Source: JAGNXB01 sp942490895
GTDB lineage: Bacteria > Bacteroidota > Bacteroidia > Chitinophagales > Saprospiraceae
Reading direction: 5' to 3'
DNA length: 64,000 nucleotides
NCBI GenBank assembly: GCA_942490895.1
Contig: CALNZC010000094.1
Coordinates: 124,001-188,000 of the forward strand
The notes beneath the pieces were generated by a model, which was not told where the DNA came from, did not search any database, and saw nothing but the letters and a program-made list of their open reading frames with translations. The position numbers and the translations under genes are program-made. Below are positions 18,363 to 26,337 of the stretch, piece after piece (the stretch's first letter is position 1; each line of letters starts with the position of its first letter).

Positions 18363-20228
18363 TTAATTCCCGACTCCCAGATTCCTGGCTTTCTGAATAT
18401 CATCAGCAGCCTCAGCAGTTCTGCCCAATCCCTGCAGTGCCCGTGCCCGTTGTTGATAGTATACACCCTGTGTATTATTCAACTGAATGGCCTTATTGAA
18501 GTCTTCTAATGCTTCTGCGTATTTGCCCTGATTCACCCTGACGAGCCCTCGTTCATAGAGGATATCCGGTTCATTAGGCTTGAGATCGAGATACTTTGTA
18601 TGATCCAGTTCCGCCTTGGCAAACTCACGAAGGTTGATGTAGATTAAAGAGCGATTGAGATACCCGTTAGCATTGTCCGGATCCAGTTCCAATCCCCGGT
18701 TGACATCCTTGAGTGCCGCATCCAGATTACCTAACATCCCGTACACGGCGGCACGGTTGACATATAATTCGCCGAGATCCGGTTCGACTTCGATGCCTCG
18801 GGTATAATCTGCCAAGGCCTCTTTGTTTTTACCCTGATCGAAATACAATTTCCCACGGCTGTTATAGGTCCCCCCTTTTTCCTTCAGGGCCAAAGAGGCA
18901 TCATAGTCCTTGATAGCCTTGTCATAATCTTTCAGTTCCCGATAATATCGCGCCCGGTTATTATAAGGTGTATTGATATTCTGGTAGTATTTCAACACAT
19001 GGGTCCAGAGTGTACCCCCGTTGGCCCAGACCTTATTCTGCTGAAAGGTGAGAATACCCAGAACAAGCAACCAACTCCACACGACGGCCTTAACTGTCCC
19101 GGCATATCGAGGCTGATCCATCCAGCCTTTAATAAAGGTGAGCAGCATGAAGATCAACCCCAGGTATGGGATGTAGGTGAATCGATCTGCCAGATAACCC
19201 TGACCTGCGGCCAGGATCTGCAACAGGAACATGACATTAAAGGTGAAGAAAGCGATGCCGAACATATAGGCCCGTTGATCATTTTTCCACCAGCGCCAGG
19301 CCAGATAACCGACGATGATAATCCCGATCGGAGAGGCATAGAAATATCCCGGGATCTCCGCCTCATAGGGATAGAGTGGCGACATGCGGTAGGGAACAAT
19401 GAACTTGACCAGATAGAGGGAGTAACTATACATGCCGACCATCAGACGGTCCAGCAAGGAATAAGCAGTGGTATCCTCCAACGACTCATTGGCGGATAAC
19501 ATAAAGACGCCCAACAAGCCTACTGCCAGGGACAATAAAAAATAAGGCCACTTCTCTACCAAGAGGGAGAGCTTGAGTGGCCGACGGCGGAGGTAATCCA
19601 CACAGAGCATACTCAATGGCAGGGTGACTGCCTGAATTTTACTCAACAAGGACAAGGCAAACAGGACCAGGATGGTCAGTACCATCTTGGGTGCTTTTCG
19701 ATCTTTATCCAGATATCGTATATAGGTGAGCAGCGCTCCGAGGTAGAACACGCCGAACAATACATCCTTTCGCTCAGTGATCCAGGAAACGGATTCCACC
19801 CGCATCGGATGAATCCCAAAGATCAGCGCACCAATAAACGCCAGCATGGCATTCATCCCCAGTCCCTGCAAGATGCGGTAGACCAGGAATACACAGGCCA
19901 TGTGCAGAAGCAGGTTATTGACATGGAAGACGGTCGGGTTCAAACCGAACATGGCCTTTTCTATAGCAAAGGTGAGAATGGTCAAGGGGTTGTAGTTACC
20001 GATCACATCAGAGGTGAAAATCCCTTTGATGGCTGCCCAGTTGAACGCGGCGAGATTCGGGTTTTCCAGGATATTCACATCATCATCCCAATTCACAAAA
20101 CCATTGCCCAGGCTATTCAGAAAGAAGAACGCTGTAATCGCTACGGCGATCCAGGGAAGCCACTTTTCCATGCCGACAACGGGTTGCACGGGTTGCTTCC
20201 CCTTGCCTGACTTTTTACTCTTGGCCAT
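18363..20228 (-). CDS. TPR-containing multi-pass membrane protein (TMTC/GT-C-like)
   Basis: 621 aa from the ATG at 20228 (an upstream TTG-type start at 20270 would only add a polar leader). The N-terminal 400 residues hold about ten membrane helices with GT-C-like signatures: 'GFVNWDDDVNI' (acidic first loop), 'HVNNLLLHM', 'FGIHPMRVESVSWITERKD' and 'ADRFTYIPYLGL'. The C-terminal 220 residues are about six TPRs ('YNNRARYYRELKDYDKAIKD', 'ALADYTRGIEVEPDLGELY'). Animal TMTC proteins with this layout are O-mannosyltransferases; bacterial activity is unproven. Monocistronic, divergent from the permease at 20376. Confidence 0.8.
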   Translation of the reverse strand: MAKSKKSGKGKQPVQPVVGMEKWLPWIAVAITAFFFLNSLGNGFVNWDDDVNILENPNLAAFNWAAIKGIFTSDVIGNYNPLTILTFAIEKAMFGLNPTVFHVNNLLLHMACVFLVYRILQGLGMNAMLAFIGALIFGIHPMRVESVSWITERKDVLFGVFYLGALLTYIRYLDKDRKAPKMVLTILVLFALSLLSKIQAVTLPLSMLCVDYLRRRPLKLSLLVEKWPYFLLSLAVGLLGVFMLSANESLEDTTAYSLLDRLMVGMYSYSLYLVKFIVPYRMSPLYPYEAEIPGYFYASPIGIIIVGYLAWRWWKNDQRAYMFGIAFFTFNVMFLLQILAAGQGYLADRFTYIPYLGLIFMLLTFIKGWMDQPRYAGTVKAVVWSWLLVLGILTFQQNKVWANGGTLWTHVLKYYQNINTPYNNRARYYRELKDYDKAIKDYDASLALKEKGGTYNSRGKLYFDQGKNKEALADYTRGIEVEPDLGELYVNRAAVYGMLGNLDAALKDVNRGLELDPDNANGYLNRSLIYINLREFAKAELDHTKYLDLKPNEPDILYERGLVRVNQGKYAEALEDFNKAIQLNNTQGVYYQQRARALQGLGRTAEAADDIQKARNLGVGN

Positions 20229-20361
20229 AATTCTTGGGTTTTGGGTTGGTTGGTAACGTTTATCAGTCAAATTTCAGGCCCGTTTTCATGGACGGGCCTT
20301 TACTAGGAACAGGGTACGACCCACAAAATAAGAAGAAGGCGTGCAACCAACAGACAGTCCG

Positions 20362-20369
20362 TACTTTTG
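20362..20369 (+). promoter_or_regulatory. -7 box of the ABC permease gene
   Basis: TACTTTTG ending 6 nt before the ATG at 20376; fits TAnnTTTG. No good -33 TTG at 20 bp. Confidence 0.5.
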
Positions 20370-20375
20370 ACGACG

Positions 20376-21656
20376 ATGTCTTTCTTGCCCTCCCTACGCC
20401 GACCTGCCCTTCGCTGGCTGCTCCTCCAGCGCAGTACCTATCGCTGGGCATATCGAACAATCGGCTTACTGATCGTCATCGCCATGTTGGCTGATATGCT
20501 GGCCAGTTCAAAACCACTCTACTGTAGTTACCAGGGAGAACATCATTTTCCTGCGATGGAGTCCGGGCTGGTATCCCTTGGCTGGGTAACCTGGCCGGAA
20601 GAATTCCATCGGAACACCTGGCATGATCTGACGTATGAGCGGGTCTTGTTCCCACCGGTACCCTATAGCCCCGGTGATCTACACCTTACTCATGAACAGT
20701 CCCTCAGTCCACTCAAAGAGCAACCCTTCCGATCAGTACGGTTTCGACACTGGCTGGGCACCGATCATCTGGGCCGCGACGTGTTGTCCGGGATGATCCA
20801 TGGCACCCGCTCTGCACTGCTGGTTGGCCTGTTTGGCACAGGGATCGCCTTGTTGATCGGTTTGTGGCTCGGCGGCCTGGCTGGATATTATGGTGATGAC
20901 CGCATGAAGGCGGGAATACTCACCTGGGGAGGCGCCCTGATCGGCACTATACTCGGATTCTTTTTCGCCAATCAGGTATTGGCCAACCCTGCCTGGATGG
21001 ATTGGCCCTCCATTCTGATCGTTCTCCTGGCCCTGGCTTTTTTATTGACAACGATTTGGGTATTTGTGCGCCTGGGCAAATGGAGTGACCGACGTTGGAA
21101 GATCAAAACAGTGCAAATCCCCCTGGACCTGATGATCATGCGGGGCATTGAAGCCGTGCAATCACTGCCCGGCATGTTATTACTGCTGGCATTAGTGCCT
21201 TTGTTTACAGTGCCCTCCATTTGGAATGTCGTCCTGATCGTGGGATTGATCCGATGGCCGGGTTTTGCCCGATTTGTCCGGGGTGAGTTATTAAAGATCC
21301 GCGAGATGCCCTATTTGGAGGCGGCCATGCTGGCGGGAATTCCACACCGACGTATTCTCTGGCGTCATGCATTGCCCAATGCCATACAGCCGATCCTGGT
21401 ACTGGTGGCCTTTGGCATTTCCTCGGGGGTCCTCATCGAGGCATTTCTATCCTTTTTGGGGCTGGGAGTGCCGGCTGATGATGTTACCTGGGGCACATTA
21501 CTCAATCTGGCCAGAAAGCAATTCAGTTCCTGGTGGCTGGCCATCTTCCCGGGTTTGGGAATCTTTCTTGCCGTCACGGCATTCAATCTATTTGGGGAAG
21601 CGATCCAGGAGAGTCTGGATGAACGAAAACCTTACCTCCCACCTTCTGGGGAATAG
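20376..21656 (+). CDS. ABC transporter permease, DppC/OppC type
   Basis: Inner-membrane permease of a peptide-type ABC importer. 'FRHWLGTDHLGRDVLSGMIHG' is the conserved OppC/DppC N-terminal motif, and 'EAAMLAGIPHRRILWRHALP' is the EAA loop that contacts the ATPase. A longer loop between helices 1 and 2 and an internal extra hydrophobic pair (residues about 190-230) make it larger (426 aa) than E. coli DppC (about 300). No partner permease, ATPase or binding protein is adjacent. The ATG at 20376 is chosen because the upstream in-frame TTG at 20367 lies inside a TACTTTTG promoter box. Confidence 0.88.
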   Translation: MSFLPSLRRPALRWLLLQRSTYRWAYRTIGLLIVIAMLADMLASSKPLYCSYQGEHHFPAMESGLVSLGWVTWPEEFHRNTWHDLTYERVLFPPVPYSPGDLHLTHEQSLSPLKEQPFRSVRFRHWLGTDHLGRDVLSGMIHGTRSALLVGLFGTGIALLIGLWLGGLAGYYGDDRMKAGILTWGGALIGTILGFFFANQVLANPAWMDWPSILIVLLALAFLLTTIWVFVRLGKWSDRRWKIKTVQIPLDLMIMRGIEAVQSLPGMLLLLALVPLFTVPSIWNVVLIVGLIRWPGFARFVRGELLKIREMPYLEAAMLAGIPHRRILWRHALPNAIQPILVLVAFGISSGVLIEAFLSFLGLGVPADDVTWGTLLNLARKQFSSWWLAIFPGLGIFLAVTAFNLFGEAIQESLDERKPYLPPSGE

Positions 21657-21673
21657 GTAGAATGGAAGGCACC

Positions 21674-21874
21674 CTAGAATTTCTTGCGCATCTTTTTGGG
21701 GAACAAGTTTGAGTTGCCCCGTTTGCCGGACATCTCACCATTTTTGTTCAATTTGACACTATCTGCCTTGTCATTTACCGGACATCCGGACTTGCTACTA
21801 CTGCAAGAAGATGCAAAAATGAAGGCTCCAAGAAGGAAAAACAGGATGGCAAAACGAGTGCGTCGAACGTGCAT
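21674..21874 (-). CDS. Small lipoprotein
   Basis: 66 aa from the ATG at 21874: 'MHVRRTRFAILFFLLGAFIF' then 'ASSCSSSKSGCPVND', a lipoprotein signal with lipobox Cys, then a short basic tail ending 'NSNLFPKKMRKKF'. Small lipoproteins with this tail recur in Bacteroidota; function unknown. An in-frame extension to 21976 has no signal-peptide logic. Confidence 0.65.
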   Translation of the reverse strand: MHVRRTRFAILFFLLGAFIFASSCSSSKSGCPVNDKADSVKLNKNGEMSGKRGNSNLFPKKMRKKF

Positions 21875-21991
21875 GAGGCGAAATTTGAAGAAAAACGAAG
21901 GTTTCTGAAGGGTCGAAAACAAGAATTTAGGACTTAAACGCCCCTGAAAGCATGAAATTATGCCTTTTTTTGCCACTCTTGAGCAAAACCC

Positions 21992-22022
21992 TTGTTGAAT
22001 CAGGGTTGTACAGCTATTTTTG
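21992..22022 (+). promoter_or_regulatory. Promoter of HU gene
   Basis: TTG (21992-21994), exactly 20 bp, TATTTTTG (22015-22022), a full consensus Bacteroidota promoter; about 33 nt to the ATG. Confidence 0.8.
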
Positions 22023-22055
22023 CCCCGAATCGTTCACATTACAAAAATACCTAAA

Positions 22056-22328
22056 ATGAACAAAGGAGATCTGATCAACAAGATCGCTAACGACGCTGAC
22101 ATCACCAAGGCACAAGCTGCTGAGGCTCTTACAGCTGTTATTAACGGAATAGGTGGAACATTGAAGGCCGGTGACAAAGTCACTCTGGTTGGATTTGGAA
22201 CTTTCTCTATCAGCCGCCGTGAGGCTCGTACAGGTCGTAACCCACAGACTGGCAAATCTATCCAGATTGCTGCTAAGAATGTGGTGAAGTTCAAGCCTGG
22301 CAAAGAACTGGCTGACGACGTCAACTAA
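22056..22328 (+). CDS. HU family DNA-binding protein
   Basis: 90-aa histone-like nucleoid protein that bends DNA as a dimer. 'MNKGDLINKIANDADITKAQ', 'VTLVGFGTFSISRREARTGRNP' and 'GKSIQIAAKNVVKFKPGKEL' are textbook HU. An upstream in-frame start at 22020 falls in the promoter box and is rejected. It is monocistronic with its own terminator. Confidence 0.97.
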   Translation: MNKGDLINKIANDADITKAQAAEALTAVINGIGGTLKAGDKVTLVGFGTFSISRREARTGRNPQTGKSIQIAAKNVVKFKPGKELADDVN

Positions 22329-22350
22329 GATATTGTCACTACAAACGAAC

Positions 22351-22379
22351 AAAAGGGCAGCCCATGTGGCTGCCCTTTT
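22351..22379 (+). terminator. Intrinsic terminator of HU gene
   Basis: Perfect 12-bp stem AAAAGGGCAGCC (22351-22362) and GGCTGCCCTTTT (22368-22379), 5-nt loop. It separates HU from the transketolase operon. Confidence 0.92.
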
Positions 22380-22438
22380 GTCGTTCTGGCCCAACCAAAA
22401 TCCCTACCTTGGGGTCCCAACGAGAAACCCACCCCCCA

Positions 22439-23281
22439 ATGAGTCAAATCGCGGAACTTCAACGCACAGCCAGCCAGGTTCGCCGGGACATCGTCCGGAT
22501 GGTCGCCCAGGCTAAAAGTGGTCACCCCGGCGGGTCGCTGGGATGCGCCGACTTTCTAACCGCCCTCTACTTTCACACCATGGACCGGAAGCCCGGTTTT
22601 TCAATGGAAGGCAAGGATGAGGACATGTTTTTCCTCTCCAACGGACATATCTCTCCAGTCTGGTACAGTGTCCTGGCCCACAGTGGCTATTTCCCTGTAT
22701 CCGAATTAGCGACCTTCCGACAGATCAATACTCGCTTACAAGGACACCCGACCACCCATGAGGGTTTGCCTGGCGTCCGTGTTGCCTCCGGCTCGCTGGG
22801 TCAGGGAATGAGTGTAGCCATCGGCGCAGCACTGAGCAAGCGGATGGACGGTGATGACCATATGGTCTATTGCCTGACTGGAGATGGCGAACTGCAAGAA
22901 GGACAGGTCTGGGAAGCAGCCCTGTTTGCCTCTCATCATCAGGTGGACAATCTGATTGTCACAGTCGATTGGAACGGACAACAGATCGATGGATCTACCG
23001 ATCAGGTGATGTCCCTGGGCGACTTACCTGCCAAGTGGACCGCCTTTGGTTGGGATGTCCTGCACATGAACGGCAACGATATGGCCGATGTGGTTCGCGT
23101 CCTGGACCAGGCAAAAACCCACACAGGCAAAGGAAAACCTGTGGTCATCCTGATGAAAACAGAAATGGGTGCTGGCGTCGACTTTATGATGGGCAGCCAC
23201 AAATGGCATGGGATCGCTCCAAATGCCGAACAAACCGAAAATGCGCTCGCGCAACTCACTGAAACCCTGGGAGACTACTGA
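22439..23281 (+). CDS. Transketolase N-terminal subunit
   Basis: Thiamine-diphosphate-binding half of a split transketolase, moving two-carbon units in the non-oxidative pentose phosphate pathway. 280 aa. 'SGHPGGSLGCADFLTALYF', 'HGLPGVRVASGSLGQG'-like text (GLPGVRVASGSLGQGMSVAIG) and the ThDP motif GDG...WN ('TGDGELQEGQVWEAALFA' to 'VTVDWN') are clear. The ATG at 22439 is chosen over an upstream frame that overlaps the HU terminator. Two bases before the C-terminal subunit gene. Confidence 0.94.
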   Translation: MSQIAELQRTASQVRRDIVRMVAQAKSGHPGGSLGCADFLTALYFHTMDRKPGFSMEGKDEDMFFLSNGHISPVWYSVLAHSGYFPVSELATFRQINTRLQGHPTTHEGLPGVRVASGSLGQGMSVAIGAALSKRMDGDDHMVYCLTGDGELQEGQVWEAALFASHHQVDNLIVTVDWNGQQIDGSTDQVMSLGDLPAKWTAFGWDVLHMNGNDMADVVRVLDQAKTHTGKGKPVVILMKTEMGAGVDFMMGSHKWHGIAPNAEQTENALAQLTETLGDY

Positions 23282-23283
23282 TC

Positions 23284-24270
23284 ATGGAAACAAAAGCATC
23301 TACCCAAACCATTTTTGGCCGCTTTACTGTCACCGGTAAAAAGGCTACCCGCGATGGATTCGGCACCGGACTCCACGCTCTGGGTGCAACCCACCCGGAT
23401 GTTGTCGCCCTCTGTGCAGACCTCCTTGGCTCACTCAAGATGAATGCCTTCGTCGAAGAATGGCCCGAGCGTTATTTTCAGGTCGGTATCTCCGAAGCCA
23501 ATATGATGGGCATTGCAGCTGGTCTGGCCACTGCCGGAAAGATCCCTTATACCGGGACCTTCGCGAATTTCTCCACCGGCCGGGTCTATGATCAGATCCG
23601 CCAGTCCATTGCTTACTCGGATAAAAACGTCAAGATCTGCGCGTCACATGCCGGACTCACCCTGGGTGAAGACGGTGCGACTCACCAGATCCTGGAAGAT
23701 ATCGGGCTGATGAAAATGCTTCCGGGCATGACTGTCATCAACCCTTGCGATGCAAACCAGACCCATGCCGCAACGATGGCTATTGCCGATCACCACGGCC
23801 CTGTCTACCTTCGTTTCGGTCGTCCGGGATGGCCCGTATTTATTCCTGCTGACGAACCGTTTGTGATTGGAAAAGCACTTCCCATCAAACGTGGAGAAGC
23901 CGTATCCATCTTTGCCACAGGCCACCTGGTCTGGCAAGCCATGGAAGCCGTCCAGATCCTGGAATCTCAAGGCATCTCTTGCGAACTCATCAATATTCAC
24001 ACCATCAAGCCTCTCGATGAGGCTGCTATAATCGAATCCGTCAGCCGGACTGGCTGTGCCGTCAGTTGTGAAGAGCATAACCGTATCGGTGGATTGGGCG
24101 ACAGCATCGCCCAGACCCTTGCTCGTCATCGCCCGGCCCCACAAGAATATGTGGCCGTAGATGACTCGTTTGGCGAAAGCGGAAAACCGGAAGAATTACT
24201 GGTCAAATACGGGCTCGCGCCCCAGGACATCGTCAACGCTGTCCACCGCGCGATCAAACGCAAAGGCTAA
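23284..24270 (+). CDS. Transketolase C-terminal subunit
   Basis: Pyrimidine-binding and C-terminal domains of transketolase, 328 aa. 'YFQVGISEANMMGIAAGLAT' contains the catalytic Glu, 'SHAGLTLGEDGATHQ' and 'GPVYLRFGRPGWPV' are conserved, and the C-terminal 'AVSCEEHNRIGGLGDSIAQ' matches the family. It pairs with the N-terminal subunit 2 bp upstream. The next gene starts 1 bp after the stop, so all three are one operon. Confidence 0.94.
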   Translation: METKASTQTIFGRFTVTGKKATRDGFGTGLHALGATHPDVVALCADLLGSLKMNAFVEEWPERYFQVGISEANMMGIAAGLATAGKIPYTGTFANFSTGRVYDQIRQSIAYSDKNVKICASHAGLTLGEDGATHQILEDIGLMKMLPGMTVINPCDANQTHAATMAIADHHGPVYLRFGRPGWPVFIPADEPFVIGKALPIKRGEAVSIFATGHLVWQAMEAVQILESQGISCELINIHTIKPLDEAAIIESVSRTGCAVSCEEHNRIGGLGDSIAQTLARHRPAPQEYVAVDDSFGESGKPEELLVKYGLAPQDIVNAVHRAIKRKG

Positions 24271-24271
24271 T

Positions 24272-25417
24272 ATGAAATTTAATACCAAAGTCATTCACGC
24301 CGGCATCGAACCCGATCCGACGACAGGGGCAATCATGACCCCCATCTATCAGACATCGACCTATGTGCAAGCCTCTCCTGGCGACCATAAAGGTTTCGAA
24401 TATGCACGTACCCAAAACCCCACCCGTGGTGTATTGGAAAAGAACCTTGCCGCCCTTGAGAATGGAGCCGATGGCATCTGCTTCGGTTCCGGGCTGGCAG
24501 CGATGGATGCAGTCCTCAAACTGCTCAAAGCAGGAGATGAGGTGGTCTCCACCAACGATCTGTACGGGGGCTCCTATCGCCTGATCAAAAAAATCTATGA
24601 ACCCTTCGGCTTGAAGTCGAAGTTCATCGACATGACCCGGATCGAAGAACTGGAAAAGGCCATCGGCCCGGATACCAAGCTGATCTGGATCGAGACACCT
24701 ACTAACCCGCTCCTGAGTATTGTCGACATCAAAGCTGTCTGCGATGTCGCCCGGGCGAAAGGGATCATGACCTGTGTCGATAATACATTCGCTTCTCCCT
24801 ATCTCCAGACCCCTCTGGATCTGGGTGCCGACCTGGTTTTGCATTCAGCAACCAAATATCTCGGTGGCCACTCGGATCTCGTTTTGGGCGCTCTGGTGGC
24901 AAAGACACAAGAGCTGGCGGACAAACTCCATTTTGTCCAGAATGCCTCCGGCGGGGTTTGCGGACCTATGGACAGTTTCCTTGTCCTTCGTGGGATCAAG
25001 ACCCTGCATCTTCGTGTGCAGCGGGCTTGTGACAATGCGCGCAAGATCGCTGCCTTCCTGGAGGCTCACCCCAAGGTAGGTCGGGTATTGCACCCTGGAT
25101 TGAAGAGTCATCCCCAGCATGAACTGGCTGCCCGTCAAATGAAGGATTTTGGGGCGATGGTATCCTTCGACCTGAAGGATGACAGTATCGCTAAAGCGAA
25201 TACCGTCCTGAGTAGCACACATCTGTTCGCCCTCGCTGAATCACTCGGTGGTGTCGAATCACTGATCGGCCATCCATCTTCCATGACACATGCTTCCATC
25301 CCTCGCGAGGATCGCATCAAGAATGGTCTGACAGACAGCCTGATCCGACTCAGTGTAGGTGTGGAGGATGCAGATGATCTGATTGCAGATCTGAGTGCCG
25401 CCCTGGATAAGGTATAA
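24272..25417 (+). CDS. Cystathionine gamma-synthase/lyase family PLP enzyme
   Basis: Cys/Met-metabolism PLP enzyme, 381 aa. 'YARTQNPTRGVLEKNLAALE', 'CFGSGLAAMDAVL', 'WIETPTNPLL', 'VDNTFASPYLQTPLDLGAD' and the PLP-lysine motif 'HSATKYLGGHSD' are all present. Whether it acts as gamma-synthase (transsulfuration towards Met) or gamma-lyase (towards Cys) cannot be decided from sequence by eye. It starts 1 bp after the transketolase stop and is followed by a terminator. Linking a transsulfuration enzyme to transketolase in one mRNA is unusual. Confidence 0.92.
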   Translation: MKFNTKVIHAGIEPDPTTGAIMTPIYQTSTYVQASPGDHKGFEYARTQNPTRGVLEKNLAALENGADGICFGSGLAAMDAVLKLLKAGDEVVSTNDLYGGSYRLIKKIYEPFGLKSKFIDMTRIEELEKAIGPDTKLIWIETPTNPLLSIVDIKAVCDVARAKGIMTCVDNTFASPYLQTPLDLGADLVLHSATKYLGGHSDLVLGALVAKTQELADKLHFVQNASGGVCGPMDSFLVLRGIKTLHLRVQRACDNARKIAAFLEAHPKVGRVLHPGLKSHPQHELAARQMKDFGAMVSFDLKDDSIAKANTVLSSTHLFALAESLGGVESLIGHPSSMTHASIPREDRIKNGLTDSLIRLSVGVEDADDLIADLSAALDKV

Positions 25418-25442
25418 CTCCACCTGATCATCAAGACAATTG

Positions 25443-25474
25443 AAAGGTCCCTGTTCCCACAGGGACCTTTTTTT
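25443..25474 (+). terminator. Intrinsic terminator of the transketolase operon
   Basis: Perfect 12-bp stem AAAGGTCCCTGT (25443-25454) and ACAGGGACCTTT (25459-25470), TCCC loop, then TTTT. Confidence 0.93.
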
Positions 25475-25538
25475 GATGTATATTTATTGCGACCACTGCA
25501 GAAAACAAGGCCCTTGATTGATTGATCAAACCTGCAGT

Positions 25539-26240
25539 ATGGCAAACTACACCCCTGTTCATCTCCCCATCAGTGCTTGGGCAGAAGATGACCGTCCTCG
25601 GGAGAAACTTCTTCTGAAAGGCGCTTCCGCATTGTCGGATGCCGAACTTCTGGCCATCCTCATTGGCTCCGGCTCTCGCAATGAATCCGCCGTGAACCTG
25701 ACCCGACGAATCCTTGACCAGTTTCAACACAACCTGAATGACCTCGGCCGGGCCTCTCTTGCGGATCTCACCGCATTCAAAGGCATCGGAGAAGCCAAGG
25801 CCATCACCTTATTGGCCGCCATGGAGGTGGGCCGTCGTCGCCAGCACAAGGAGGCTCGTTCCCTCCCTTCGATCAGCAAATCGGATGATGCTTACCAACT
25901 ATTACGATCGAAGGTGGCAGACCTGGACCACGAACAGTTCTGGCTCATCCTGCTCAATCGCGCGCACCAGGTGCTCCAACTGGAGCAGGTCAGTGCCGGA
26001 GGTGTATCCGGAACAGTGGTCGATCCGAAGATCATTTTCCGGCGAGCGCTCCATGGTCAGGCCTCTTCCCTGATTCTCTGTCACAACCATCCTTCCGGGA
26101 ATACCCGCCCCAGCCCTTCTGATCTGGAGATCACGAAGAAGCTCAAACTGGCTGGTCAGCAGTTGGAGATCCCGGTCATCGATCATCTGATCGTGACTCA
26201 TCGTGGGTATTTCTCTTTTGCGGATGAAGGCCTTTTATAA
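25539..26240 (+). CDS. radC: RadC family JAB-domain protein
   Basis: 233 aa. N-terminal helix-hairpin-helix-like region ('GASALSDAELLAILIGSG', 'AFKGIGEAKAITLLAAMEVG') and C-terminal JAMM metalloprotease-like domain with HNHPSG and the downstream Asp ('CHNHPSGNTRPSPSDLEIT'). Historically called DNA repair protein RadC; a repair role is doubtful and the true function is open. ATG at 25539 begins the conserved region; an in-frame start at 25518 adds only seven residues. Confidence 0.93.
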   Translation: MANYTPVHLPISAWAEDDRPREKLLLKGASALSDAELLAILIGSGSRNESAVNLTRRILDQFQHNLNDLGRASLADLTAFKGIGEAKAITLLAAMEVGRRRQHKEARSLPSISKSDDAYQLLRSKVADLDHEQFWLILLNRAHQVLQLEQVSAGGVSGTVVDPKIIFRRALHGQASSLILCHNHPSGNTRPSPSDLEITKKLKLAGQQLEIPVIDHLIVTHRGYFSFADEGLL

Positions 26241-26321
26241 GGTTCTGAGTGGAGGAGGTTATGAGGTTATGAAGGAATGAGGTGGCCAACAATCCAGCGG
26301 TAAGAGCGTTTAGGATGTTCG

Positions 26322-26329
26322 TACCTTTG
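26322..26329 (+). promoter_or_regulatory. -7 box of the ABC exporter gene
   Basis: TACCTTTG ending 8 nt before the ATG at 26338. An alternative GTG start at 26329 would lie on the last base of the box, which argues for the ATG. Confidence 0.6.
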
Positions 26330-26337
26330 TGCTCGTT

